NCBI RefSeq assembly: GCF_023652955.1
Contig: NZ_JAKLOY010000004.1
Location: 1 to 64,000, forward strand
Direction: 5' to 3'
Source: Geomonas sp. Red32
Lineage (GTDB): Bacteria; Desulfobacterota; Desulfuromonadia; Geobacterales; Geobacteraceae
Length of the DNA: 64,000 nt
Both the position numbers and the translations under genes were made by a program. The notes beneath the pieces are model-generated. The model did not search any database. It had not been told where the DNA came from and saw only the letters and a program-made list of their open reading frames with translations. Of the stretch, positions 29,116 through 38,008 are shown one piece after another. Every line of letters begins with the position of its first letter. Position 1 is the stretch's first letter.

Positions 29116-30273
29116 TCATGCGAAATTTTTAAATATTTCTCTAGCAATGATCAATCGCTGAATCTCGCTGGTACCTTCATAGATGGTGGTGACTCGAACA
29201 TCGCGCGCGTAGCGATCGACAGGAAAATCTCCCACTACACCGTAGCCGCCGAGGATCTGGACGGCCTGGTAACAGGCGCGGTTGGCCGCCTCGGAGGCGA
29301 AGAGCTTGGCCATCGAGGCCTCCTTGGCGTAGGGAAGCCCCTTCTCCTTCCGGAAGGCGGCGCTCATCAGGAGCAGGCGGGCCGCCTCCAGTTCGGTGTA
29401 GGCGTCGGCGATCTTGAAGCGGGTGGCCTGGAAGTCGGAGATGGGGCGGCCGAACTGGACCCGCTCGGTGCTGTAGCGGGTGGCGAAATCCATGGCGGCG
29501 AGCCCCACCCCGAGGGCGAGCGATCCGATCCCGATCCTTCCGCCGGTGAGCTCACCGGTTGCTAGCCGGTAGCCGTCGTTGAGCCCTCCCAACAGGGCCT
29601 CCTTGGGGACCCGGCACCGGTCCAGGATCACTTCGCAGGTCGCCGATCCTCGCTGCCCGGACTTCTCTTCCTTCTTCCCGACGGAGAGGCCGGGAGTCCC
29701 CGCCTCGACGAGGAAGCAGCTGATCCCCTTCCCTCTGGGCGCCTCGCGGCCGGTCACCGCGAAGACCAGGAAGAGTCCGGCGTAGGGAGCGCTGGTGATG
29801 AAGAGCTTGGAACCGTCGAGGAGCCACGAGTCCCCCTCGTCCACCGCTAAGGTGGTCATCCCCGCCGGGTCCGATCCCGCCCCCGCCTCGGTGAGCGCGA
29901 AACTCGCCGCCGCGTACTCCCCGGAGCAGATGCGGGGGAGATAGGTCTCCTTCTGTTGCTGCGAGCCGGCCGCCTGGATCGCCTCGGCCACCATGTTGTT
30001 GACCGAGACCGTCACCGCCGTCGACGCGCAGGCGCGGGCGAGCTCGGTGACGGCCACGCTGAAGGCAACCGCCCCCGCCTCGGCACCGCCGTACCCGGCA
30101 CTGACGCCGAGCCCCATGAACCCCAGGCGCGCCAGCTTCCCGAGGTTTTCCAGGAAGGCGGGGAGCTCCTCCTCGCGGTCCAGCCGGGCGGCCAGCGGCT
30201 CCAGCTCGTTACGGGCGAAGTCGCGGGCGAGGTCACGGATCAGCTTCTGCTCCTCGGTCAGTTCCAGCTGCAT
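29116..30273 (-). CDS. Acyl-CoA dehydrogenase
   Basis: A 385-residue FAD enzyme introducing the alpha-beta double bond of acyl-CoA. Motifs: FALTEAGAGSDPAGM, LFITSAPYAG, GGIG-like GRIGIGSLALG, AYTELEAARLL, QILGGYGVVGDFPVDRYARD and TTIYEGTSEIQRLIIARE, where Glu in YEGTSEIQ is the catalytic base. It follows the Fe-S oxidoreductase gene, and the junction between them is tandemly duplicated. Confidence 0.95.
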   Translation of the reverse strand: MQLELTEEQKLIRDLARDFARNELEPLAARLDREEELPAFLENLGKLARLGFMGLGVSAGYGGAEAGAVAFSVAVTELARACASTAVTVSVNNMVAEAIQAAGSQQQKETYLPRICSGEYAAASFALTEAGAGSDPAGMTTLAVDEGDSWLLDGSKLFITSAPYAGLFLVFAVTGREAPRGKGISCFLVEAGTPGLSVGKKEEKSGQRGSATCEVILDRCRVPKEALLGGLNDGYRLATGELTGGRIGIGSLALGVGLAAMDFATRYSTERVQFGRPISDFQATRFKIADAYTELEAARLLLMSAAFRKEKGLPYAKEASMAKLFASEAANRACYQAVQILGGYGVVGDFPVDRYARDVRVTTIYEGTSEIQRLIIAREIFKNFA

Positions 30274-30351
30274 GGTTCAACCTCCGGGATTGACCTCATC
30301 GCTCGGTCAGTTCCAGCTGCATGGTTCAACCTTTGGGATTAACCTCATCCG
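30254..30351 (-). repeat. 49-bp tandem duplication of a gene junction, creating an 8-codon ORF
   Basis: The block covering the end of the Fe-S oxidoreductase gene (GAGGTTAATCCCAAAGGTTGA) and the start of the acyl-CoA dehydrogenase (ATGCAGCTGGAACTGACCGA) occurs twice, offset by 49 bases. The upstream copy gives a start codon at 30322 followed by seven more sense codons (M-Q-L-E-L-T-E-R) and a stop at 30296. The true dehydrogenase start is the downstream ATG at 30273. Confidence 0.9.
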
Positions 30352-32431
30352 ACGGGGGGCTGGCGATCTCCCCCTCCTGGGGCGCGGCTCCTTCCGGCAC
30401 GGTGTAGCCGACCGGGCCACCCGGGGCGAAAAGGAGACGGGTGTCGAGCCTCTCCGCCACCACCTCGGCCAGGTCCCGGGCGGCGAGCTTCCCTTCGCAC
30501 CCCCCGGTCTTGATCCCGTCCTCGAACATGGTGAGGCAGAAGGGGCAGCTCGATACCAGAAGCGGCGCCCCGGTCTCCTCGGCCATCTTCACCCGCTTCA
30601 CGTTGATCCGGCTCCCGAGCTTCTCCTCGGCGAGGATGCGCCCTCCCCCCGCGCCGCAGCAGAAACTCTCCATCCCGCTGGCTGACATCTCGTTGATGCG
30701 CCCCCCTACCGCATGCAGGACGTTCCTCGGCTGGTCGATTATCCCGCGGTAGCGCCCGAGGTAGCAGGAGTCGTGGTAGGTGTAATCGAACTGCTGCGGA
30801 TTGAGGAGTACCTTCTGCTCCGCGATCAGCCGTTCGATAAAGACGCTGTGATGTTCGACCTCCGCCTGGAGCCCCAGGTCGCGGTAGTCCCTGGCGAGGG
30901 TATTGAGGCAGTGGGGGCAGGTGGTGACGATCCTGGTAATGCCGTATCCCTTGATCAGCTCGATGTTCTCCCGCGCCGTTTCCTGGTAGAGGTACTCGTT
31001 GCCGAGCTTTCGAAGCGGCTCCCCGCAGCACTTCTCCTCCTTGCCGAGGATCCCGACCCGGATCCCGGCCTCCTGGCATATCTTGAGGAAGCTTCGGGCG
31101 ACCTGGCGGTTACGCTGGTCGAACGAGGCGTAGCAGCCGACGAAGTAGAGGACGTCCACCGGCTCCCCATCGGCCCGCTCGCTCAAAACGGTGGCCCCGA
31201 GCCCCTCCGCCCAATCGCCGCGGGAGGCGAAGGCCATGCCGAAGGGATTGCCATTCACCTCCAGGTGGTTCACGGCGGTCATCACCTCGTCCCCGGGGAA
31301 TTCTCCCTGCATGAGGACCAGGTTGCGCCGCATCTCGATGATCTTATTGACGTGCTCGATCTCGGCCGGGCAGATCTCCTGGCAGGCGCGGCAGGTCGTG
31401 CAGGACCAGAGAACGTCGCGGCTGACCGTGTCGATCAGGCTCGCCTCCGGGGAATGGAAGGAGGTGTCGCCGATCTGGTGAATGAGCTTCATGGGAGAGA
31501 GCGGCTTCTCCGTGTTCCAGGCCGGACAGCGGTCCTGGCAGCGCTTGCAGCTCGTGCAGGCGTCGGCGTCGAAGATGTCCTTCCAGGTGAGGTCCGCGAC
31601 CTTCTCTACCCCGAACTGCTCCACCCCTTCCGCCTCCAGGTCGATGGTATCGATGCTCCCCTTCTCCCTGAGGTCGGTGAAGAGGTAGTTGGCGGGAGTG
31701 GTGAAGAGGTGGCGGAACTTGGTCCAGGGGATGGAGACGATGAAGCCCGAAACCAGCAGGAGGTGGATCCACCAGTTGATCCGGTGCAGCTCCCGTAAGG
31801 ATGCCTCGTCCAGCCCCGAGAGGAGGTGGGCCACCCCCAGGCCGACCGGGGAGAAACGGGCGAGCGCGGGGTTGGCAACCACCTCGGTCACCGCCATCCG
31901 CGCTCCTTCCTCGACAAACCCGGTCAGGATGATGACGGCAAGGAGGCCGTGCATGAGGAAGTCGTCGCGGGTGGTTTCGAGGCCGGGGGGGCGCTTAACG
32001 AAGCGGCGGGAGGCGAGCACCGCCAGGCAGGCGAAGGCGGCCACGCCGGCGATGTCCAGGATGAGCGAGTAGAGCTTGTAGAAGACCCCCTTCAGGAAGG
32101 CGACGCCGAAGAGGGGGACCGAGAAGTCCACCTGCAGCATGATGAGCAGGGTCCCGATGAAGAGGAGGAGAAATCCCCAGAAGAAGATGGCGTGGGCGGT
32201 CCCGGGGGCGCTATGGGCCAGCACCTTTCCCTGGCCGAAGAGCTTGGCCAGCGTAAGCTCGATGCGGGTCGCGAGGCGGTCGAGGCGGTCGAGCGCCTTT
32301 CCCTGCCGGTAGGTCTTGATGCGGACCCAGAATCCGTAGCAAAAAAGGGCCGCGGCGATGGTGGTGACGATGTACATCGGGAGCACCACGAGGTGCCCCA
32401 CGTTCCAGTAGATCTCTCTGGTGGCTTCCAT
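30326..32431 (-). CDS. Membrane-bound heterodisulfide-reductase-like Fe-S oxidoreductase (CCG domains)
   Basis: A 701-residue protein. The first 230 residues hold five to six membrane segments of NarI-like type. Two 4Fe-4S motifs follow (CTSCKRCQDRCPAW and CTTCRACQEICPAE), then two CCG cysteine-rich domains (CYASFDQRNR ... CCGEPLRKLG, and CYLGRYRG ... CCGAGGGR) as in HdrB/GlpC/LutA. In Geobacterales such proteins sit with acyl-CoA dehydrogenase and ETF genes and are thought to pass electrons from ETF to the quinone pool. No etfAB is in this window. It lies between two dehydrogenase genes on the same strand. Confidence 0.9.
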   Translation of the reverse strand: MEATREIYWNVGHLVVLPMYIVTTIAAALFCYGFWVRIKTYRQGKALDRLDRLATRIELTLAKLFGQGKVLAHSAPGTAHAIFFWGFLLLFIGTLLIMLQVDFSVPLFGVAFLKGVFYKLYSLILDIAGVAAFACLAVLASRRFVKRPPGLETTRDDFLMHGLLAVIILTGFVEEGARMAVTEVVANPALARFSPVGLGVAHLLSGLDEASLRELHRINWWIHLLLVSGFIVSIPWTKFRHLFTTPANYLFTDLREKGSIDTIDLEAEGVEQFGVEKVADLTWKDIFDADACTSCKRCQDRCPAWNTEKPLSPMKLIHQIGDTSFHSPEASLIDTVSRDVLWSCTTCRACQEICPAEIEHVNKIIEMRRNLVLMQGEFPGDEVMTAVNHLEVNGNPFGMAFASRGDWAEGLGATVLSERADGEPVDVLYFVGCYASFDQRNRQVARSFLKICQEAGIRVGILGKEEKCCGEPLRKLGNEYLYQETARENIELIKGYGITRIVTTCPHCLNTLARDYRDLGLQAEVEHHSVFIERLIAEQKVLLNPQQFDYTYHDSCYLGRYRGIIDQPRNVLHAVGGRINEMSASGMESFCCGAGGGRILAEEKLGSRINVKRVKMAEETGAPLLVSSCPFCLTMFEDGIKTGGCEGKLAARDLAEVVAERLDTRLLFAPGGPVGYTVPEGAAPQEGEIASPPSDEVNPKG

Positions 32432-32449
32432 AAAGCGGGCTCCGGGAGG

Positions 32450-33592
32450 TTATCGGGAAAGAAGCATCCGGGATATCACTACCCGCTGCACTTCGTTGGT
32501 CCCTTCGTAGATTTCGGTGATCTTGGCGTCGCGGTACATCCGCTCCACCTCGTAGTCGGCGATGTATCCGTAACCGCCGTGGATCTGGATGGCTTCCTTG
32601 GTGACGTAGGTGGCCGCCTCGGAGGCGAGCATCTTCGAGAGTGCAGACTCCATCGTGTAGTTGCGGTGGTTGTCCTTGAGCCAGGCCGCCTTGTAGGTCA
32701 TCATCTTGGCGGTCTCGATGCGGGCGTACATGTCGGCCAGCTTGAACTGGATGGCCTGCAACTCGGAGATGGGGTGGCCGAACTGCTTGCGGACCTTGGA
32801 ATAGGAGAGCGCCCGCTCGAAGGCCCCCTCGGCGATCCCCAGGGCCTGGGCGGCGATCCCGATCCGGCCGCCGTTGAGGGTGTCCATGGCGATATTGAAG
32901 CCGTGCCCCTCCTCGCCCAGGAGGTTCTCGGCCGGGACCCGCAGCTCGTCGAAGGCGAAGGCGGTCGTGTAGCTCCCCCGGATGCCGAGTTTCTTCTCGT
33001 TACGGAGGATCTCCACCCCGGGCGAGCCGAGGTCGACGATGAAGGCGGATACCCCCTTGTGCTTAAGGGATCTGTCGTGGGTGGCGAAGAGGACGCCGGT
33101 CCCGCGGTACCCGCCGTTGGTGATGAATATCTTGGATCCATTGATGACGAAATGATCGCCGTCGCGCCGGTAGGACGTCGAGATGGCACCGGCGTCGGAA
33201 CCGGCATCCGGCTCGGTCAGCAGGAAGCAGCCGATCACCTTCCCGCTGCAGAGATCCGGAAGCCACTTCCTTTGCTGCTCCTCGCTGCCGAAGGTGGCAA
33301 TGGGGCCGCAGGCGAGCGAGGTATGGGCCGAGATGAGGACGCCGCTCGATCCGCAAGCCTTGGAGACCTCCTCCACCACGATGACGTAGGAGAGCATGTC
33401 GAGCCCCGCCCCGCCGTACTCGTCCGGAAGGTAGCTCCCGAGCAGCCCCAGGTCCCCCATCTTGGCGACCAGCTCGTCCGGGATCATGTGCTCCTCGTCG
33501 ATGCGGACCGCGACCGGCTTGATCTCCCGATTGACGAAGTCACGGACGGAATCCTGCAACACCCGGTGATCCTGCCCCAGTTCGAAATCCAT
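32450..33592 (-). CDS. Acyl-CoA dehydrogenase (short-chain/butyryl-like)
   Basis: A 380-residue dehydrogenase from the ATG at 33592, which follows a perfect AGGAGGTGCGG; the open frame continues 35 codons upstream without support. It has FLLTEPDAGSDAGAI, ITNGGYRGTGVLFATHD, IQIHGGYGYIADYEVERMYRDA and ITEIYEGTNEVQRVVISR, with catalytic Glu in YEGTNE. The sequence pattern is that of short/medium-chain enzymes paired with Crt and Hbd, so butyryl-CoA-like substrates are likely. Confidence 0.95.
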   Translation of the reverse strand: MDFELGQDHRVLQDSVRDFVNREIKPVAVRIDEEHMIPDELVAKMGDLGLLGSYLPDEYGGAGLDMLSYVIVVEEVSKACGSSGVLISAHTSLACGPIATFGSEEQQRKWLPDLCSGKVIGCFLLTEPDAGSDAGAISTSYRRDGDHFVINGSKIFITNGGYRGTGVLFATHDRSLKHKGVSAFIVDLGSPGVEILRNEKKLGIRGSYTTAFAFDELRVPAENLLGEEGHGFNIAMDTLNGGRIGIAAQALGIAEGAFERALSYSKVRKQFGHPISELQAIQFKLADMYARIETAKMMTYKAAWLKDNHRNYTMESALSKMLASEAATYVTKEAIQIHGGYGYIADYEVERMYRDAKITEIYEGTNEVQRVVISRMLLSR

Positions 33593-33670
33593 CCGCACCT
33601 CCTTCCCTGTGGACGTTCCCGCGTCTCTTGAAAACGAAATACCCAAAGGTTCTTCGAAAAATTCCGAGGC

Positions 33671-33754
33671 AAATCCCCCTAAATCCCCCTTTGACAAGGG
33701 GGACTTTTACATCTCCCCCGAAATTTTCCGATGGCCTTTTTCAAAGGGGGGAAC
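33671..33754. repeat. Long dispersed intergenic repeat, copy 2
   Basis: AAATCCCCCTAAATCCCCCT then TTGACAAGGGGGACTTTTAC, a middle part CATCTCCCCCGAAATTTTCC, and TTCAAAGGGGGGAACG. It matches the copy at 2172-2254 over its whole length. Confidence 0.75.
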
Positions 33755-33761
33755 GTGATCT

Positions 33762-34544
33762 CTATTTGCCCAGGAATGCCGCCTTGCGCTTCTCGACGAA
33801 GGCCGTCATCCCTTCCTTCTGGTCCTCGGTCGCGAAGAGGACGCCGAAGAGCGACGCTTCATAGCGGAAGCCGTCCTCCTTGCCCATGTTGAGCCCGTTG
33901 ACGATGGCGTTCTTGGCGTAGCCGACCCCGAGCGGGCTCCTCTTTGCCACCTCCCGGGCCAGCTCCAGGACCCTCGCCCCCAACTCCGCCTGAGAGCATA
34001 CCTCGTTCACCACCCCCCAGGCCAGCGCCTTCTCGGCGGAGATCATCCGCCCGGAGTAGACGAGCTCCTTGGCCCGCGCCGGCCCGATCAGCCGGGCGAG
34101 GTTCTGCGTCCCCCCGAAACCGGGCATGATCCCCAGCGTTACCTCAGGGAATCCCACCTTCGCGTTTTCCGATGCGTAGATGAAGTCGCAGGCGAGCGCG
34201 AGCTCGAGCCCGCCCCCCAGCGCATACCCGTTGACCGCGGCGATGACCGGCTTGCTCATCCGCTCGATGAACAGCATCAGCCGCTGCCCCTTGAGCCCGA
34301 ACTGGTGGGCCTGGTAGGCGGTCATCTCGGCCATCTCCTTGATGTCGGCTCCCGCCACGAACGCCTTTTCCCCCGCACCGGTCACGATCACCACCTGCAC
34401 CGACTGATCCTGCTCCAGCTCGTAGAAGACACATTCGAGCTCCGCGAGCACCTCGGCGTTGAGCGCGTTGAGACTGGTTGGGCGGTTGACGGTGACCTGG
34501 GCGATCCCGTCGGCGATCTCGGCCAGCACGTATTTCTCTTCCAT
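33762..34544 (-). CDS. crt: Enoyl-CoA hydratase (crotonase family)
   Basis: A 260-residue enzyme hydrating enoyl-CoA. The start at 34544 follows CAGGAGGTTCC and is preferred over an ATG 18 bases upstream. It has the oxyanion-hole motifs AFVAGADIKEM and YALGGGLELALACDF, catalytic glutamates in PEVTLGIMPGFGGTQ, and NEVCSQAEL. It is 18 bases after hbd in the beta-oxidation cluster. Confidence 0.95.
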   Translation of the reverse strand: MEEKYVLAEIADGIAQVTVNRPTSLNALNAEVLAELECVFYELEQDQSVQVVIVTGAGEKAFVAGADIKEMAEMTAYQAHQFGLKGQRLMLFIERMSKPVIAAVNGYALGGGLELALACDFIYASENAKVGFPEVTLGIMPGFGGTQNLARLIGPARAKELVYSGRMISAEKALAWGVVNEVCSQAELGARVLELAREVAKRSPLGVGYAKNAIVNGLNMGKEDGFRYEASLFGVLFATEDQKEGMTAFVEKRKAAFLGK

Positions 34545-34562
34545 GGAACCTCCTGTTGCCAC

Positions 34563-35417
34563 CTACGGGTGGTCGTAGTCGTAAAAACCTTTGCCGCATT
34601 TCCTCCCCAGGTAACCGGCATGCACCATGTTCACCAGCAGGGGACAGGGGCGGTACTTGGGATCTTTGAATCCGTCATAGAGGACGTTGCAGATGGCGAG
34701 CACGGTGTCGAGTCCGATGAAGTCGGCAAGGGTCAGCGGCCCCATCGGCTGGTTGGTCCCGAGCTTCATCCCCTTGTCGATATCCTCCGCCGAAGCGATC
34801 CCCTCGTAGAGGGCGAAGACCGCCTCGTTGATCATGGGGATCAGCACGCGGTTGACGATGAAGCCGGGATAGTCCCTGGCGACCGCCACCTCCTTGCCGA
34901 GCTTGGCGGCCAGCGCGCTCACCGCGGAGAAGGTCTCCTCGCTGGTCGCCAGGCCGCGGATGACCTCCACCAGCTGCATGACCGGCACCGGATTCATGAA
35001 GTGCATCCCGATCACGCGGTCCGGCCGGGTGGTGACCGCGGCGATGCTGGTGATGGAGATCGAGGAGGTGTTGGAGGCGAGGATGGCGTCCTTGCGGGTC
35101 ACCTGGTCCAAACGGCGGAAGAGCTCGAACTTGAGCGCCTCGTTCTCGGTGGCGGCCTCCACGACCAGGCCGCAGGCGGAAAAAGCCGCCATATCCTCCG
35201 CGATGGCGATCCGCCCGATGATCTCGTCGATCCCGGCGCCTAAATCGATCCCCTTCTTCGCCTGCCGCTCCAGATTTTGGGCGATGGACTTGAGCGCCTT
35301 GTGGAGCTGCGCATGGGAGATGTCGTGCAGCAGCACCTGGTGGCCGGTCTGGGCCATGACGTGCGCGATCCCGCTCCCCATCTGCCCTGCACCCAAAATA
35401 CCGACGGTGGTGACCAT
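34563..35417 (-). CDS. hbd: 3-hydroxybutyryl-CoA dehydrogenase
   Basis: A 284-residue NAD(P)-dependent enzyme oxidising 3-hydroxyacyl-CoA. The N-terminal Rossmann motif is GILGAGQMGSGIAHVMAQTG, followed by catalytic HFMNPVPVMQLVEVIRG and GFIVNRVLIPMINEA, and a C-terminal domain with KLGTNQPMGPLTLADFIGLD. Length is typical of the monofunctional bacterial form. AGGAGGGATC precedes the start. Confidence 0.96.
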   Translation of the reverse strand: MVTTVGILGAGQMGSGIAHVMAQTGHQVLLHDISHAQLHKALKSIAQNLERQAKKGIDLGAGIDEIIGRIAIAEDMAAFSACGLVVEAATENEALKFELFRRLDQVTRKDAILASNTSSISITSIAAVTTRPDRVIGMHFMNPVPVMQLVEVIRGLATSEETFSAVSALAAKLGKEVAVARDYPGFIVNRVLIPMINEAVFALYEGIASAEDIDKGMKLGTNQPMGPLTLADFIGLDTVLAICNVLYDGFKDPKYRPCPLLVNMVHAGYLGRKCGKGFYDYDHP

Positions 35418-35491
35418 GATCCCTCCTAAAAACCTCGAACGCGGATTATCATCCCTCCCCTTCAGAAGGGCCAGGGTGAGGACGGGTGAAA

Positions 35492-36667
35492 TCAGACCCT
35501 CTCGAAGATGACCGCGACGGCCTCGCCCCCGCCGATGCAGAGGGTGGCCAGCCCGTAGCGGGCCTTCCTGCGCTGGAGTTCCCGGACCACGGTGGCCGCG
35601 AGCCTTGCGCCGCTGGCGCCGAGGGGATGGCCGATGGCGCAGGCCCCGCCGTTGACGTTCACCTTCTCCGGATCGAGATCGAGCGCCTTGATCGCCATCA
35701 GGGTGACGGCGGCGAAGGCCTCGTTGATCTCGAAGAGATCGATATCGGCCACCTTGATGCCGGCCCGGCTGACGGCACGTTCGATGGCCCCGGCGGGAGC
35801 ATCGGTGTACTGCGCGGGGGGAAGGCTGTAGGTCGCATAGGCCACCAGCCGCGCCATGGGGGTGAGGTTGTTCTCCTTTATCGCCTCCTCCCCCGCCAAA
35901 AGCGTGAAGGCGGCGCCGTCGTTGATGGTCGAGGCGTTGGCGGCGGTGATGGTGCCAGCCGTGCTGAAGACCGGCCGAAGGGACGCGATCCGGTCGAAGT
36001 CGACCTTGAACGGCTCCTCGTCGGTGCCGACCGTCACCTCGCCCCCCTTCCCCTTCTTGACCACCGGGACCAGTTCGCCGGCGAAGATCCCCTCCCGGTT
36101 GGCCTCCTGGGCACGGCGGTAGGAGCGGAGGGCCCAGGCATCCTGCTCTTCGCGTGAAATCCCGTGGCGCGTTACCGCGTCCTCCGCGAGCTCGCCCATG
36201 TGGCGGCCGGAAAAGGGATCCTGCAGGCCGTCGTAGATCATCAGGTCGAGGAGATCCCCGTGTCCCATCCGGTAGCCGTAGCGCGCCTTCTTGAGCGCAA
36301 AGGGTGCCATCGACATGCTTTCCATGCCACCGGCCACGGCCAGGGAGGAATCTCCCAGCATGATGGATCCGGCCCCCAGCATGATCGCCTTCAGGCCGCT
36401 CCCGCAGACCTTGTTGATGGTCATGGCGTGGGTGGCATCGGGGATTCCCGCCCCCCGCATCGCCTGCCGGGCCGGTGCCTGACCGGTCCCCCCTGAGAGC
36501 ACCTGTCCGGCAATCACCTCGTCGATGCGGGCGGGGTCGACGCCGCTTTTCTCCAGCAGCGATTTCATCACGGTGGCGGCCAGTTGGGGTGCCTCGATAT
36601 CCGAGAGAGCGCCGCCAAAAGAACCGAACGGGGTTCTGAGCGCTTCAATGACGAAAACGTCGTTCAT
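35492..36667 (-). CDS. Acetyl-CoA acetyltransferase (thiolase)
   Basis: A 391-residue thiolase. Catalytic residues are visible: nucleophile Cys in INKVCGSGLKAIMLG (about 89), His in GACAIGHPLGASGARL and Cys in ATLCIGGGEAVAV. It cleaves acetoacetyl-CoA (or longer 3-ketoacyl-CoA) to finish the cycle encoded by the neighbouring acd, crt and hbd genes. A 74-base gap separates it from hbd. Confidence 0.96.
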   Translation of the reverse strand: MNDVFVIEALRTPFGSFGGALSDIEAPQLAATVMKSLLEKSGVDPARIDEVIAGQVLSGGTGQAPARQAMRGAGIPDATHAMTINKVCGSGLKAIMLGAGSIMLGDSSLAVAGGMESMSMAPFALKKARYGYRMGHGDLLDLMIYDGLQDPFSGRHMGELAEDAVTRHGISREEQDAWALRSYRRAQEANREGIFAGELVPVVKKGKGGEVTVGTDEEPFKVDFDRIASLRPVFSTAGTITAANASTINDGAAFTLLAGEEAIKENNLTPMARLVAYATYSLPPAQYTDAPAGAIERAVSRAGIKVADIDLFEINEAFAAVTLMAIKALDLDPEKVNVNGGACAIGHPLGASGARLAATVVRELQRRKARYGLATLCIGGGEAVAVIFERV

Positions 36668-36682
36668 GGCTGACTCCTTGAA

Positions 36683-36797
36683 TGTCCCCCCTCCCCTGGA
36701 GGGAGGGGGCGAGGGGGTGGGGAAGGTCTCTACGGAGTACCGAAGCCGGCCTCCCCCCCACCCTAACCCTCCCCCTCAAGCGGGGAGGGAACGTGCA
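36683..36797. repeat. Dispersed palindromic repeat, double unit
   Basis: TCCCCCCTCCCCTGGAGGGA-GGGGGCGAGGGGGTGGGG followed by CTACGGAGTACCGAAGCCGG and CCCTCAAGCGGGGAGGGAAC. It closely follows the layout of the double unit at 21668-21780, on the opposite side of two unrelated genes. Confidence 0.75.
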
Positions 36798-36856
36798 CCT
36801 CTCCCGGTCGGGACGGACGGTGAGCCGTGGGCGTACCCAACGGGGAGGCGGACCGG

Positions 36857-37897
36857 CTAAATAATCGAGTGATGCTCCACGATGGATTGGTAGCTCCGGT
36901 GGGCGGCCAGGTAGCGGGCATCCTCGGCATAGGTAGACGGATAGATGGCCGGGACCGGACGATGCACGAGCTCCGGGTCGACGTTCACGAAAGTGAAGAG
37001 GCACTGGTTGGAAAGGGCCTTGGTGCTCCGGTCGCGGCTGATACGTTCGATCCCCGCCTCGACACAGATGAAGCTCCCGTTGCTGTAGACCACGCGGGAG
37101 GTGTAGTGGAGCTTGTCCCCCAGACGAACCGGGTGGAAGAAATTGATCCGGTTGACCGCCGCGATGATGGCCCGGTCGGGCGCCACCAGTTCCGAACAGA
37201 TGGAGGAGAGCTCGTAGGCGCGCCGGACCAGGTAGCCGCCGAAGATCTTCTGCGGAACGTTCTCCTGCTCCGGATACATCCGCTCCCACGCGTCGGTCTC
37301 AAGCTTCCCGGCCAAAAGCCCGTCGAAGCCCGGCACCTCCTGGGCACGGTGCAGGGCAGCCAGCATGGTGTATTCGTCGCGCGACGGCGGCTCGGCCAAA
37401 AGCGCCTGCTGGTGCCGGTAATCTTCGCGGGCGGCCAGCGCCTTGTCGGCACGGGCCTTTTCGATCTCGTCGCAGTATTCGAGGGGGGGAAGCACGAGGC
37501 TCACCGCTTCGTCGCCGACGCCTGAGCGGGCGACCATGGTGAAATAGCAGGAGGCGATGTGATTGGTGGGATCGCCGGGCTGTTCGACACGGATGCCGAT
37601 CTCCAGCGAACTTTTCCCGACGTGGTTGATGCGTGCGTGGAAGGCGATGTCCCGGGTGACGTCCGCCGCGTGGCGGATGAAGATGTTGTCGATGGCGGCG
37701 GTGACCACCCGGGCGTCGGGATAGCTCCGGCGCACGTAGTCGAGGGCGGTCTTCTCGGCCACCAGGTCGAGGATCTCGAGCAACAGCCCGAAACGGATGT
37801 TCCCTTTCAGCTGGTCGGCCAGCACCATGTACCGCCGGCGCAAATCCGGGTCGCTTAAGGAAAGTGTCTCGTAATACGAAGTTTCATTGGGTCGCAT
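36857..37897 (-). CDS. Acyl-CoA thioesterase with two hotdog domains
   Basis: A 346-residue protein with two hotdog folds. The first (about 45-160) includes VRRSYPDARVVTAAIDNIFIRHAADVTRD and the second (about 190-330) PQKIFGGYLVRRAYELSSICS and NRINFFHPVRLGDKLHYTSRVVYSNG. This double-hotdog layout is that of ACOT-type acyl-CoA hydrolases, probably releasing acids or balancing CoA. It belongs to the beta-oxidation cluster, upstream of thiolase. Confidence 0.85.
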   Translation of the reverse strand: MRPNETSYYETLSLSDPDLRRRYMVLADQLKGNIRFGLLLEILDLVAEKTALDYVRRSYPDARVVTAAIDNIFIRHAADVTRDIAFHARINHVGKSSLEIGIRVEQPGDPTNHIASCYFTMVARSGVGDEAVSLVLPPLEYCDEIEKARADKALAAREDYRHQQALLAEPPSRDEYTMLAALHRAQEVPGFDGLLAGKLETDAWERMYPEQENVPQKIFGGYLVRRAYELSSICSELVAPDRAIIAAVNRINFFHPVRLGDKLHYTSRVVYSNGSFICVEAGIERISRDRSTKALSNQCLFTFVNVDPELVHRPVPAIYPSTYAEDARYLAAHRSYQSIVEHHSII

Positions 37898-38008
37898 GCC
37901 GCAGGCTCCTGGAGTATAGGGTGAGGTGGTGCCTGTCTATTGTAACCGCTTAGCGTCAGTTCGCTACCAAATTCATAAGTGATAACCGCCATCTCCCCCA
38001 ATGAGGAG

